From the NCBI GenBank assembly GCA_030826005.1, contig JAPJOW010000245.1:1-6216 (forward strand): a stretch of 6,216 nt of DNA, read 5' to 3'. The stretch is from Aliterella sp. RAGGC_92. Its GTDB lineage: Bacteria; Cyanobacteriota; Cyanobacteriia; Cyanobacteriales; Chroococcidiopsidaceae. The first letter of the stretch is position 1; each line of letters begins with the position of its first letter. The notes beneath the pieces are model-generated. The model was not told the DNA's origin and ran no database searches. It saw nothing but the letters and a program-made list of their open reading frames with translations. Both the position numbers and the translations under genes were made by a program. Of this stretch, positions 1-6,053 are shown in pieces.

Positions 1-24
1 CTCCCCATCTCCCCCTCTCCCCAT
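1..24. repeat. C-rich short tandem repeat (3 x 8 bp)
   Basis: Three head-to-tail octamers are visible: CTCCCCAT (1-8), CTCCCCCT (9-16) and CTCCCCAT (17-24). The tract may continue to the left of the window. Short C-rich tandem repeats of this kind are scattered through many filamentous cyanobacterial genomes. It lies only 10 bases before the GTPase start codon, so it would be part of that gene's leader unless the gene is transcribed without one. Confidence 0.75.
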
Positions 25-34
25 CCTTTCTCTT

Positions 35-901
35 ATGAAAACTCCTACCATCCAGTGGTATCCCGGTCACATCGCTAAGGCAGAAAAAGCGCTTAAAGAA
101 CAGCTAAAACTTGTAGATGTGGTTTTGGAGGTGCGAGATACGAGAATACCTTTAGCAACTCATCATCCTCAAGTCCAAGAATGGATAGGTACTAAGGCGC
201 GGGTTTTAATCCTAAATCGCTTAGATATGATTTTGCCTTCTGCTCAACAAGCTTGGATGCGGTGGTTTAGAGAGCAAGGGGAAGAACCTTATTTTACCGA
301 CGCGCAAGCCGGGAAGGGGATAACCGCCGTCGCTAAAGCGGCACAAAAAGCCGGAATTGAACTTAACCAAAGGCGATCGCAGCGCGGAATGCTACCTCGT
401 CCCGTCCGGGCGGTAGTTATTGGCTTTCCTAACGTTGGTAAATCGGCTTTGATTAATCGCTTACTAAATCGGCGCGTTGTCGAAAGCGCGGCGCGGGCGG
501 GGGTAACTCGTCAGTTGCGTTGGGTGCGAATTTCTGACCAGCTAGAATTATTAGATGCTCCGGGGATTATTCCGATTAAATTAAATAATCAGTTAAATGC
601 GTACAAATTGGCTATTTGCGATGATATTGGGGATGCTTCCTACGACAATCAACGAGTAGCAATAGTTTTAATTGAGTTGTTGCAACAATTAGCTATTAAT
701 TCTACCGATTTGTTACCAAATAATCCTTTATTAGCGCGGTACGACCTCGATTATGCGGCTATGACGGCGGAAGATTATTTAGTGGCTTTGGCGCAAAAAC
801 GCTATCAAGGAGATGCAGAACGCACGGCAAGACAATTGTTAACAGATTTTCGTAAAGGAGCGTTAGGCGCGATCGCTCTTGAAGTGCCGCCAGAAATCTA
901 A
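35..901 (+). CDS. ylqF: Ribosome biogenesis GTPase YlqF/RbgA
   Basis: This is a cytoplasmic GTPase of 288 residues, the usual size for YlqF/RbgA, a family that helps late assembly of the large ribosomal subunit. The G motifs come in the circularly permuted order G4-G5-G1-G2-G3 that defines the family: NRLD at 61-64 (G4), TDA near 88-90 (G5), GFPNVGKS at 130-137 (G1, P-loop), the G2 threonine in GVTR at 156-159, and DAPG at 174-177 (G3). The N-terminal WYPGHIAKA stretch (8-16) is a strong family signature. The C-terminal part (about 195-288) is the expected helical RNA-binding domain, with the FRKGALG motif (272-278) near the end. G4 has Arg where NKxD has Lys, and G3 has Ala where DTPG has Thr. 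The ATG at 35 gives a full-length protein; there is no Shine-Dalgarno sequence, only a pyrimidine-rich tract upstream. The next gene is 100 bp away and has no evident functional link. Confidence 0.95.
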   Translation: MKTPTIQWYPGHIAKAEKALKEQLKLVDVVLEVRDTRIPLATHHPQVQEWIGTKARVLILNRLDMILPSAQQAWMRWFREQGEEPYFTDAQAGKGITAVAKAAQKAGIELNQRRSQRGMLPRPVRAVVIGFPNVGKSALINRLLNRRVVESAARAGVTRQLRWVRISDQLELLDAPGIIPIKLNNQLNAYKLAICDDIGDASYDNQRVAIVLIELLQQLAINSTDLLPNNPLLARYDLDYAAMTAEDYLVALAQKRYQGDAERTARQLLTDFRKGALGAIALEVPPEI

Positions 902-1001
902 AATAAGGAGTTTTAACGCAATAGATAAAATTCTTCAAATAATTGCAGCCAAATGTGTTGTACCTTCAGTGATAATCCTCTATTAACCAAAAAAATATTT
1001 C

Positions 1002-2132
1002 ATGGTCAAATTTCGCTCTGTAGCGATCGCGCTTACTGGATTGTCAACGTTAGCTATAGGAGTAGACGTACTCGCTCAGTCTGGTAATGTTCCCAAGTTA
1101 GTTGTAGCAACTTCCAGCTTCGTTAGCCCGCTTGTCGAGTTATTTGGTGATGTATCGGTTGGTGAAAAAAGCTTTGTTGCCTCCAATACTATTTTAAGTG
1201 CTGAACCTGGTACTAAAATTTGTATCGGTAATGAAACTAACTTGCAAGACAATATCCACTTTATAGCATCGCGTAATGCTCCCGCTCCGGCGGCTAATTG
1301 TGGGGCAAAATCAAGCAGCACCCAAAATAAAGTTAGTATTGCTCACCAAGCAGTAATTAAAAATTCCAAGTTAGGCAACTTCAATTTTATTGGTTTTAGA
1401 TCGCGCATTATCAACAGCACTCTTGAAGACGGCGTATTTGTGCTGCACGGCGCAACGGTTAGTGGTGTAACAATTCCCAAAGATCGCATCGTACCAATTG
1501 GCGCTAATATTACAACTCAAGCTCAAGCTAACGCGCTAAAATCCAAAGCCGAAGATAACTCCAAGTTTCAAAATGAAGTGCTAGAAGTTAACGAAGAATT
1601 TGCCGAGCATTATAACGAGCTATACCAAGAAAAAGGCTACGATGGCGTAACTGGCGTGAGTCCAGCCCCAAAAACTTCTTGGAATACTAAACCCGTAGCA
1701 CCAACAGTAGGCAAAAATGTTCGTCTAGATGAATTTGCCCGGATTGTTGGCGATGTTCGTATCGGAAATAATAGCGTAGTTGGTCAGCGTACGTCAATTC
1801 GCGCTGATGAAGGTGCGCCAATTATTATTGGTAATAATGCCCAAATTGAAGATCGGGTCACTTTTCACGCTCTTAAAGGCACAAATATCAAAATTGGTAA
1901 TAATCTCAATACCGACGATAATATTGTTTTTCACGGCCCATTAGAAGTTGGTAATAACTTAACTATTGGTGACGATGCGATATTATTTAAGTCGAAAGTG
2001 GGCAACAATGTAACTATTGGGACAAAAGCGGTAGTTGTAGGCGTAACTTTACGCGATCGCACTCTTGTCCCTGATAATGCCCTAATTACTACCCAAGCCG
2101 AAGCTGATAAACTGCAACGTAATCGCCGTTAA
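1002..2132 (+). CDS. Exported tandem-domain gamma-carbonic anhydrase-like protein (CcmM-N fold)
   Basis: The protein has 376 residues. It starts with a Sec-type signal peptide (K3/R5, hydrophobic 7-20, likely cleavage after VLA, about residue 25). Two left-handed beta-helix (hexapeptide) domains follow, about 38-172 and 232-368, each ending in an ITTQAxA motif (170-176 and 362-368). A charged, probably helical linker (173-231) corresponds to the C-terminal helix of CcmM/Cam; domain 2 has no such helix. I aligned both domains from memory to Methanosarcina Cam and CcmM. Domain 1 keeps Q82, D83 and H115 (Cam His117) but has I88 for His81, K120 for His122 and S66 for Arg59. Domain 2 keeps R267, D269, E270, D284, H289 (His81) and H311 (His122) but has D306 for His117 and E283 for Gln75. 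Activity is therefore uncertain for each domain alone. It could instead be a structural or binding protein. It is followed after 9 bp by a beta-carbonic anhydrase, probably in one operon. No clear ribosome binding site precedes the ATG. Confidence 0.85.
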   Translation: MVKFRSVAIALTGLSTLAIGVDVLAQSGNVPKLVVATSSFVSPLVELFGDVSVGEKSFVASNTILSAEPGTKICIGNETNLQDNIHFIASRNAPAPAANCGAKSSSTQNKVSIAHQAVIKNSKLGNFNFIGFRSRIINSTLEDGVFVLHGATVSGVTIPKDRIVPIGANITTQAQANALKSKAEDNSKFQNEVLEVNEEFAEHYNELYQEKGYDGVTGVSPAPKTSWNTKPVAPTVGKNVRLDEFARIVGDVRIGNNSVVGQRTSIRADEGAPIIIGNNAQIEDRVTFHALKGTNIKIGNNLNTDDNIVFHGPLEVGNNLTIGDDAILFKSKVGNNVTIGTKAVVVGVTLRDRTLVPDNALITTQAEADKLQRNRR

Positions 2133-2134
2133 GG
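2131..2134 (+). promoter_or_regulatory. Ribosome binding site of the beta-CA gene, overlapping the upstream stop codon
   Basis: AAGG overlaps the last two bases of the gamma-CA-like stop codon and lies 7 bases before the ATG at 2142. With a gap of only 9 bases between the genes, translation of the beta-CA is probably coupled to the upstream gene. The site is short and weak. Confidence 0.4.
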
Positions 2135-2141
2135 TAAAGCT

Positions 2142-2837
2142 ATGAGTCGGATTAATGGGTATATTGGGCGGCGAGATTTTATCAAGCTAAGTGGTGCAGT
2201 TGTGGCTTTGAGCAGTCCCTTAATGCCAGGAAGCGCCGCTTTTGCTCAAGAATCTACCCCGCAGCCTATTAATCCAACTCAGGCGCTCCAAGAGCTTGTA
2301 GAGGGCAATAGAAGATTTGTGCAAGATAAACGCAGAAGTCCCCATCAATCGCTGTTACGTCTAGCAGAAATTGCTACAGAGCAACATCCTTTTGCTTCTA
2401 TTCTTAGCTGTGCTGATTCGCGAGTTCCGGCGGAAATGATTTTTGATGTTGGTTTGGGAGACTTATTTGTAGTTAGAATTGCGGGGAATGTTGTTAGCCC
2501 AAGAGTTATGGGCAGTTTGGAGTATTCTACAAAAATTTTAGGTTCTGGGCTAATTGTTATTTTAGGTCATGAAAGATGTGGGGCAGTAACTGCCGCCGTT
2601 GAAGATACAATTGTTGAAGGAGAAATTGGCACTTTTGTAGATGATATCAAGCCTGCGGTAGCTAGAGTAAAGGGAATGGAGGGCGATCGCATTGATAACG
2701 CGGTAATTGCTAACGTGCAGTACCAACTAGAAGTATTAAATAAATCAAAGCTATTAACGGCTTTAGTAAGTGAAGGGAAATTAAAAATTGTAGGTGGGCG
2801 CTACGATTTGGATACGGGGGAAGTCACGATTATTTAA
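2142..2837 (+). CDS. Beta-carbonic anhydrase with twin-arginine signal (EcaB-like)
   Basis: This zinc enzyme, which interconverts CO2 and bicarbonate, has 231 residues. The N-terminus carries a Tat signal: R10-R11-D-F-I-K followed by a hydrophobic stretch (16-34), with likely cleavage after SAAFA (about residue 35). The enzyme would thus be exported already folded, to the periplasm or thylakoid lumen. The beta-class zinc and catalytic residues are all present: C90, D92 and R94 in the CADSR motif, and H143 and C146 in the HERCG motif. The GNVV and GSLEY stretches (115-128) also fit the class. There is no long C-terminal extension like that of carboxysomal CcaA, so this is not the carboxysome enzyme. 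An extracytoplasmic beta-CA called EcaB is known in cyanobacteria; I think this is that type but cannot test it. It lies 9 bp downstream of the gamma-CA-like gene, and its 3' end overlaps the opposing glycosyltransferase gene by 8 bp. Confidence 0.95.
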   Translation: MSRINGYIGRRDFIKLSGAVVALSSPLMPGSAAFAQESTPQPINPTQALQELVEGNRRFVQDKRRSPHQSLLRLAEIATEQHPFASILSCADSRVPAEMIFDVGLGDLFVVRIAGNVVSPRVMGSLEYSTKILGSGLIVILGHERCGAVTAAVEDTIVEGEIGTFVDDIKPAVARVKGMEGDRIDNAVIANVQYQLEVLNKSKLLTALVSEGKLKIVGGRYDLDTGEVTII

Positions 2838-4020
2838 TTAAACCCATATCTTGCAAGCCTTGACGTAACTGTTGCGCGGCGATGGGGTTTTGCTCGTCGT
2901 GCAAGGAAAGTGCTTTATTAAAGGCGGCTAAACTATCAGTTACTAAACCAAATTTTAATAAAACTACTCCCAAATTTTGATAAGCTTCGGCGTAATCAGG
3001 ATTAATGGCGATCGCTTGCTTATAAGCTGCTATAGCTTCTGTCATATTTCCCATTGCTTTAAGAGTCAATCCTAAGTTGTAATAACCAGTGGCAAAATTA
3101 GGATCGATTTCTATCGCCGTTTGAAAAGCAGTTTTAGCCGCGTTTAGGTCGCCATTGGCTCGTTTTAAAGCGCCCAAGTTATTATAAGCGCCCAGTTTGA
3201 GCATTTCACAGACATTACACGCGATCGCTTTTTCGTAATGAGACTCCGCACTTTGGTTTTGCTGCACTTTTGCATAACCAATTCCCAAGTGATAGTGAAG
3301 TTCGTAGGCGATATCTGCATCAACATCTAGGAATTGCAAACCACGCTTTAATAACTCAATCCCTTGAGCAAATAGATTTTGTTCGATATATAAAGCCCCT
3401 AACTTGCTGCAAACATAAGGATCTTGAGGATGGGCGGCTAAAAAGCCTTCCATCGCGGTTCTAGCTTTATCAAACTTATTTAGGGAGGCGATCGCATTTT
3501 TTTGATAACCTACGTGATCGATGGCGACTCCTGGCAAATTACCGATTTTCCAGTGGGGTTCTCGCTCTAAAATTAACGCTACGCTGTCATCTACAAGGGC
3601 GTGATAAGGACGAGAAAAATAAATATCGGGGTGACGGCGAAACAAACGGGAAACTAAAGAGTAGGGAGAACTTGTTGCCCCAACTTCACAGCGTAGTAAA
3701 TTAATTAGTAAATAAGTTTCATTTGCGATCGCTTGCTTCAAACTAGGGACTATTTCTGGAACTAATACCTCATCCGCATCTAAAACCAACACCCAATCGC
3801 CGCTAACGTACTTTAACGCTTCATTTCGGGCGGCGGAGAAGTCATTGCACCACTTATAGTCATATACTTTAGCGCCAAAACTCAGGGCAATTTCTTTAGT
3901 GCGATCGCTTGAACCCGTATCTAGTAAAACTATTTCATCTACTACACCCTTAACGCTACTTAAGCATTTGGGTAAAGCAACTTCTTCATCAAGAGCGATC
4001 GCGCATAAGCTAAGTTTCAT
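2830..4020 (-). CDS. Family 2 glycosyltransferase with C-terminal TPR repeats
   Basis: This 396-residue protein is probably cytoplasmic; no signal peptide or membrane segment is visible. The N-terminal GT-A domain (about 1-180) begins MKLSLCAIALDEE and has the nucleotide-sugar motif DTGSSDRT (34-41), the N-E-A-L helix (66-69) and the metal-binding DAD (81-83) followed by E84. Conserved histidines lie in RPYHALVDD (137-145) and IDHVGYQK (167-174). The C-terminal half is TPR: a weak repeat at about 202-235, then clearer ones at about 241-273, 277-310, 311-344 and 345-378, with typical YNLG and IDPNFA-type signatures. The GT2 plus TPR layout is seen in SunS-like and WaaE-like proteins, and such TPRs usually bind a protein or peptide acceptor. 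Donor sugar and acceptor cannot be read from the sequence. The gene holds six HIP1 sites, the most of any gene here. The ATG at 4020 starts the GT motif directly and has no good ribosome binding site. Confidence 0.92.
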   Translation of the reverse strand: MKLSLCAIALDEEVALPKCLSSVKGVVDEIVLLDTGSSDRTKEIALSFGAKVYDYKWCNDFSAARNEALKYVSGDWVLVLDADEVLVPEIVPSLKQAIANETYLLINLLRCEVGATSSPYSLVSRLFRRHPDIYFSRPYHALVDDSVALILEREPHWKIGNLPGVAIDHVGYQKNAIASLNKFDKARTAMEGFLAAHPQDPYVCSKLGALYIEQNLFAQGIELLKRGLQFLDVDADIAYELHYHLGIGYAKVQQNQSAESHYEKAIACNVCEMLKLGAYNNLGALKRANGDLNAAKTAFQTAIEIDPNFATGYYNLGLTLKAMGNMTEAIAAYKQAIAINPDYAEAYQNLGVVLLKFGLVTDSLAAFNKALSLHDEQNPIAAQQLRQGLQDMGLIK

Positions 4021-4470
4021 CTAAGAGATTTTCTTCATACTCAACCTAATATAACAATTTGCGTCGTTAGGATTACCAGATAGGGTACTGTAGCAATCCT
4101 AAATCAGTTGTAAAAAGCGGCACGGGTTCGCTCCCTAGCCCCCGTTTTTTGGGGAGAATAAGATTCTCAACCCCCAGAATTAGGGGTTTAGGGGCTGTTA
4201 AAAATTTCACTGGCTCAAAATGGATTGCTATATAAGCATTCAAAGCAGAACCGCTATATATTTCAGTCTTAACTTCATTGATGCGCTGAACCAACTTAAA
4301 AGTTATTCCACTAGGCGTACCCGTCCACTTTCCAGACAAATTTATTAGGTTTTGGAGGTGCTAATCCTGAATTAGAGCTATTCGTAGGACAAATATTTGG
4401 AGGAGCGTTGAGGGTAATTTCTAAATATAGCTGCTTCAACACAGAAGTTTTACTTATGAATTTATCTAGG
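4021..4470. other. Gene-poor region between the glycosyltransferase and P450 genes
   Basis: This 450-bp stretch has no gene I can defend. Its left half holds the hairpin-rich repeat described separately. On the minus strand two open stretches lie in different frames: one runs from the P450 end to a stop at 4311-4313 and contains the peptide LAPPKPNKFVWKVDGYA. The other runs from about 4360 (first TTG 4339) to a stop at 4073-4075, reads SGKWTGTPSGITFKLVQRIN, and then passes through the repeat. They could be relics of a decayed small gene or chance. No ATG start, ribosome binding site or clear terminator was found. Confidence 0.6.
4091..4230. repeat. MITE-like hairpin-rich repeat with TA-bounded 9-bp inverted ends
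   Basis: TAGCAATCC at 4091-4099 is matched by its exact inverse GGATTGCTA at 4222-4230, so the 140-bp segment begins and ends with TA, as expected for a non-autonomous element moved by an IS630-type transposase. Inside are nested inverted repeats: AGCCCC (4137-4142) with GGGGCT (4191-4196), GAGAAT (4154-4159) with ATTCTC (4163-4168), and CCCC (4172-4175) with GGGG (4183-4186). C/G-rich hairpin repeats of this style are common between genes in cyanobacteria. The terminal repeats are short and could be coincidence; the internal hairpin alone is better supported than the exact ends. Confidence 0.4.
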
Positions 4471-5817
4471 TTAAGAGGGGGATTTAGCAACTAATTTCAT
4501 TTTTACGCCTCCTGATGGCGCTAGAGTGATACCGCGACGAACTGGCTGTACTGGTTTAGTTTCGGCTGTATTCATTTGCCATTGCGCCATTACGGTAGCT
4601 AATACCAATTTCATTTCAAACATGGCAAATGCCATACCTATACAGCGCCGATTGCTACCGCCAAATGGTAAATACTCGTAAGGCGAAAATTGACGTTCTA
4701 AAAACCGCTCTGGTTTAAACTTTTTTGGTTCGGGATAAATATCTTCGCGTTGATGAGTTAAATATATACAAGGTGTTAGCTGCGTTCCTGGCTCAAAATT
4801 GTAGCCCATAACTTGATAGGAGGCTTTGGGGATACGCGCAAAAGTAAACATAGCAATTGGATAAATTCGCAAGGTTTCTTGACAAACCGCCGTTAAATAG
4901 GGAAGTTTAGCAACTTCATTGGGGTCGAAATTAGAACTTAACGAATTTAGTTCTTTTAGCAACTTTTCTTTTACTACTGGTAAGGTGTGAATCCAGTAAA
5001 AAGCCCAAGCTAAAGCGGAAGCAGTAGTTTCATGTCCGGCAAATAGTAGCGTCATTAATTCATCGTTTAATTCTGCATCAGTCATTGGCTGCCCGGCTTC
5101 ATCTTTTACAGACATCATTAAACTTAAAATGTCTTCTCCCAAAGTATTATTTTTAAGTCTACGTTCGTGAATTTCTACATAAATAAGTTCTTTGATTTTT
5201 TGTTTTTGCCGGACAAATCTGCCCCAAGGACTCCACGCGCCAAAGTCTTTTTGTAAAGCTGGTACAAATAGTAAGCTAGAACTTAACGGAGAACCTACAG
5301 AGTCTAATAGTGAACTTAAAAGTTTTCTTAACTGACTAAAACGCTCAGTTTCATCTAGTCCAAATACCGCACGTAAAATAATTCGTAAAGATATTTCTTG
5401 CATAGCAGAACGAATCGAGAAAATTTTGTCAATTGCTTGCTTATTCATTACTTCTTCGGTAATTTTACAAATAAGCTTGCCATAAGACTTCATGCGATCG
5501 CCATGAAAGGGAGGTGTTAGCAATTTACGCTGGCGCTGATGAGTATTTCCGTCTAGCAATAGTAGGGAGTAGTCCCCTACCAAAGGATGTAACATTCGAT
5601 TTGCCACCCCCGAATCAAATAAGTTTGGATCGGCGGTCATTATTTGCTCAATTGCTTGCGGGTGACTGAATAATACAAAAGGGCGAAAACCGCTTAGTTT
5701 TGATATAAAAATATCTCCATATTGGGCTGCACATTCATCTAAACGTTCGGTAGGACGGATAATTGCTGCAATTAATTCGATAAATTGTGGTGATTTAGAA
5801 CCGTTAATTACTTGCAT
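4471..5817 (-). CDS. Cytochrome P450, CYP110-type
   Basis: This 448-residue heme monooxygenase is a full-length soluble bacterial P450 with no N-terminal membrane anchor. The diagnostic motifs are in order: the C-helix heme-propionate motif HQRQR (93-97), the I-helix oxygen-activating AGHETT (260-265), the K-helix ExxR (E314-R317), PERF (369-372), and the heme loop FGGSNRRCIG (385-394) with cysteine ligand C392. The N-terminal region (IELIAAIIRP, YGDIF, PFVLFSHPQAI) and the LLLLDGNTHQRQRKLLTPPFHG stretch match, from memory, the CYP110 family of cyanobacteria. Members of that family oxidise fatty acids or terpenoids such as germacrene A; this one's substrate cannot be assigned. No terpene cyclase or ferredoxin partner lies in the window. 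The ATG at 5817 gives the usual family N-terminus; no clear ribosome binding site precedes it. It has only one HIP1 site. It is transcribed divergently from the gene at 6054. Confidence 0.95.
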   Translation of the reverse strand: MQVINGSKSPQFIELIAAIIRPTERLDECAAQYGDIFISKLSGFRPFVLFSHPQAIEQIMTADPNLFDSGVANRMLHPLVGDYSLLLLDGNTHQRQRKLLTPPFHGDRMKSYGKLICKITEEVMNKQAIDKIFSIRSAMQEISLRIILRAVFGLDETERFSQLRKLLSSLLDSVGSPLSSSLLFVPALQKDFGAWSPWGRFVRQKQKIKELIYVEIHERRLKNNTLGEDILSLMMSVKDEAGQPMTDAELNDELMTLLFAGHETTASALAWAFYWIHTLPVVKEKLLKELNSLSSNFDPNEVAKLPYLTAVCQETLRIYPIAMFTFARIPKASYQVMGYNFEPGTQLTPCIYLTHQREDIYPEPKKFKPERFLERQFSPYEYLPFGGSNRRCIGMAFAMFEMKLVLATVMAQWQMNTAETKPVQPVRRGITLAPSGGVKMKLVAKSPS

Positions 5818-6013
5818 AAATATTTTTGAATCTTGGCTTCTTTGATTTTAGAGTTTTTACTATTAAAATTTAGTGGCTAATTTTAGAAATTTATAGAAAC
5901 AGTCAATGTATTTTTCGTAGTTTGCCCTTGTTTAATGTACTGGTAGTAAAAAAATTAGTAATCTTAATTTAACCAAAAAGTAAAAGTGAAGTATCGAAAG
6001 AACAGCACAACTG

Positions 6014-6019
6014 TAGAAT
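6014..6019 (+). promoter_or_regulatory. Candidate -10 element upstream of the gene at 6054
   Basis: TAGAAT resembles the TATAAT -10 consensus and lies 35 bases before the start codon. No matching -35 hexamer is evident about 17 bases upstream, where the sequence is GTATCG. The whole divergent gap 5818-6053 is AT-rich and must hold promoters for both flanking genes, but I found no NtcA-type or other recognisable operator in it. Confidence 0.2.
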
Positions 6020-6040
6020 AAACGTAAAATAATTAACTAT

Positions 6041-6046
6041 AAGGAA
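6041..6046 (+). promoter_or_regulatory. Ribosome binding site for the gene at 6054
   Basis: AAGGAA lies 7 bases before the ATG at 6054, an ideal spacing. It is the best Shine-Dalgarno sequence in front of a gene in this window and fixes the start of the truncated reading frame. Confidence 0.75.
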
Positions 6047-6053
6047 CGCCAGC

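Noticed and set aside
905..910. AAGGAG as a ribosome binding site after the GTPase gene
   Set aside because: No start codon follows within a usable distance, and the next gene starts at 1002.
953..1087. Short plus-strand frame starting at an ATG at 953
   Set aside because: It is out of frame with and overlaps the gamma-CA-like signal peptide, is about 44 codons long, and has no ribosome binding site.
1076..1321. 81-codon open frame on the minus strand
   Set aside because: It lies wholly inside the gamma-CA-like gene, which has clear beta-helix repeats in its own frame, and has no recognisable domain.
1002..2837. Carboxysome (ccm) locus
   Set aside because: Both carbonic anhydrases have export signals, the gamma protein lacks the Rubisco-small-subunit-like repeats of CcmM, and no shell-protein genes are present.
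3270..3464. 64-codon open frame on the plus strand
   Set aside because: It is antisense to the TPR region of the glycosyltransferase gene and has no family features; a shadow frame.
4137..4196. Stem-loops as an intrinsic terminator of the P450 transcript
   Set aside because: They lie about 275 bp beyond the stop codon, and no clear T-run follows the GC-rich outer stem on the minus strand; a repeat is the simpler explanation.
4073..4339. 88-codon minus-strand frame as a real gene
   Set aside because: It starts only at a TTG with no ribosome binding site, and its second half is the hairpin repeat in translation. Kept only as a possible relic.
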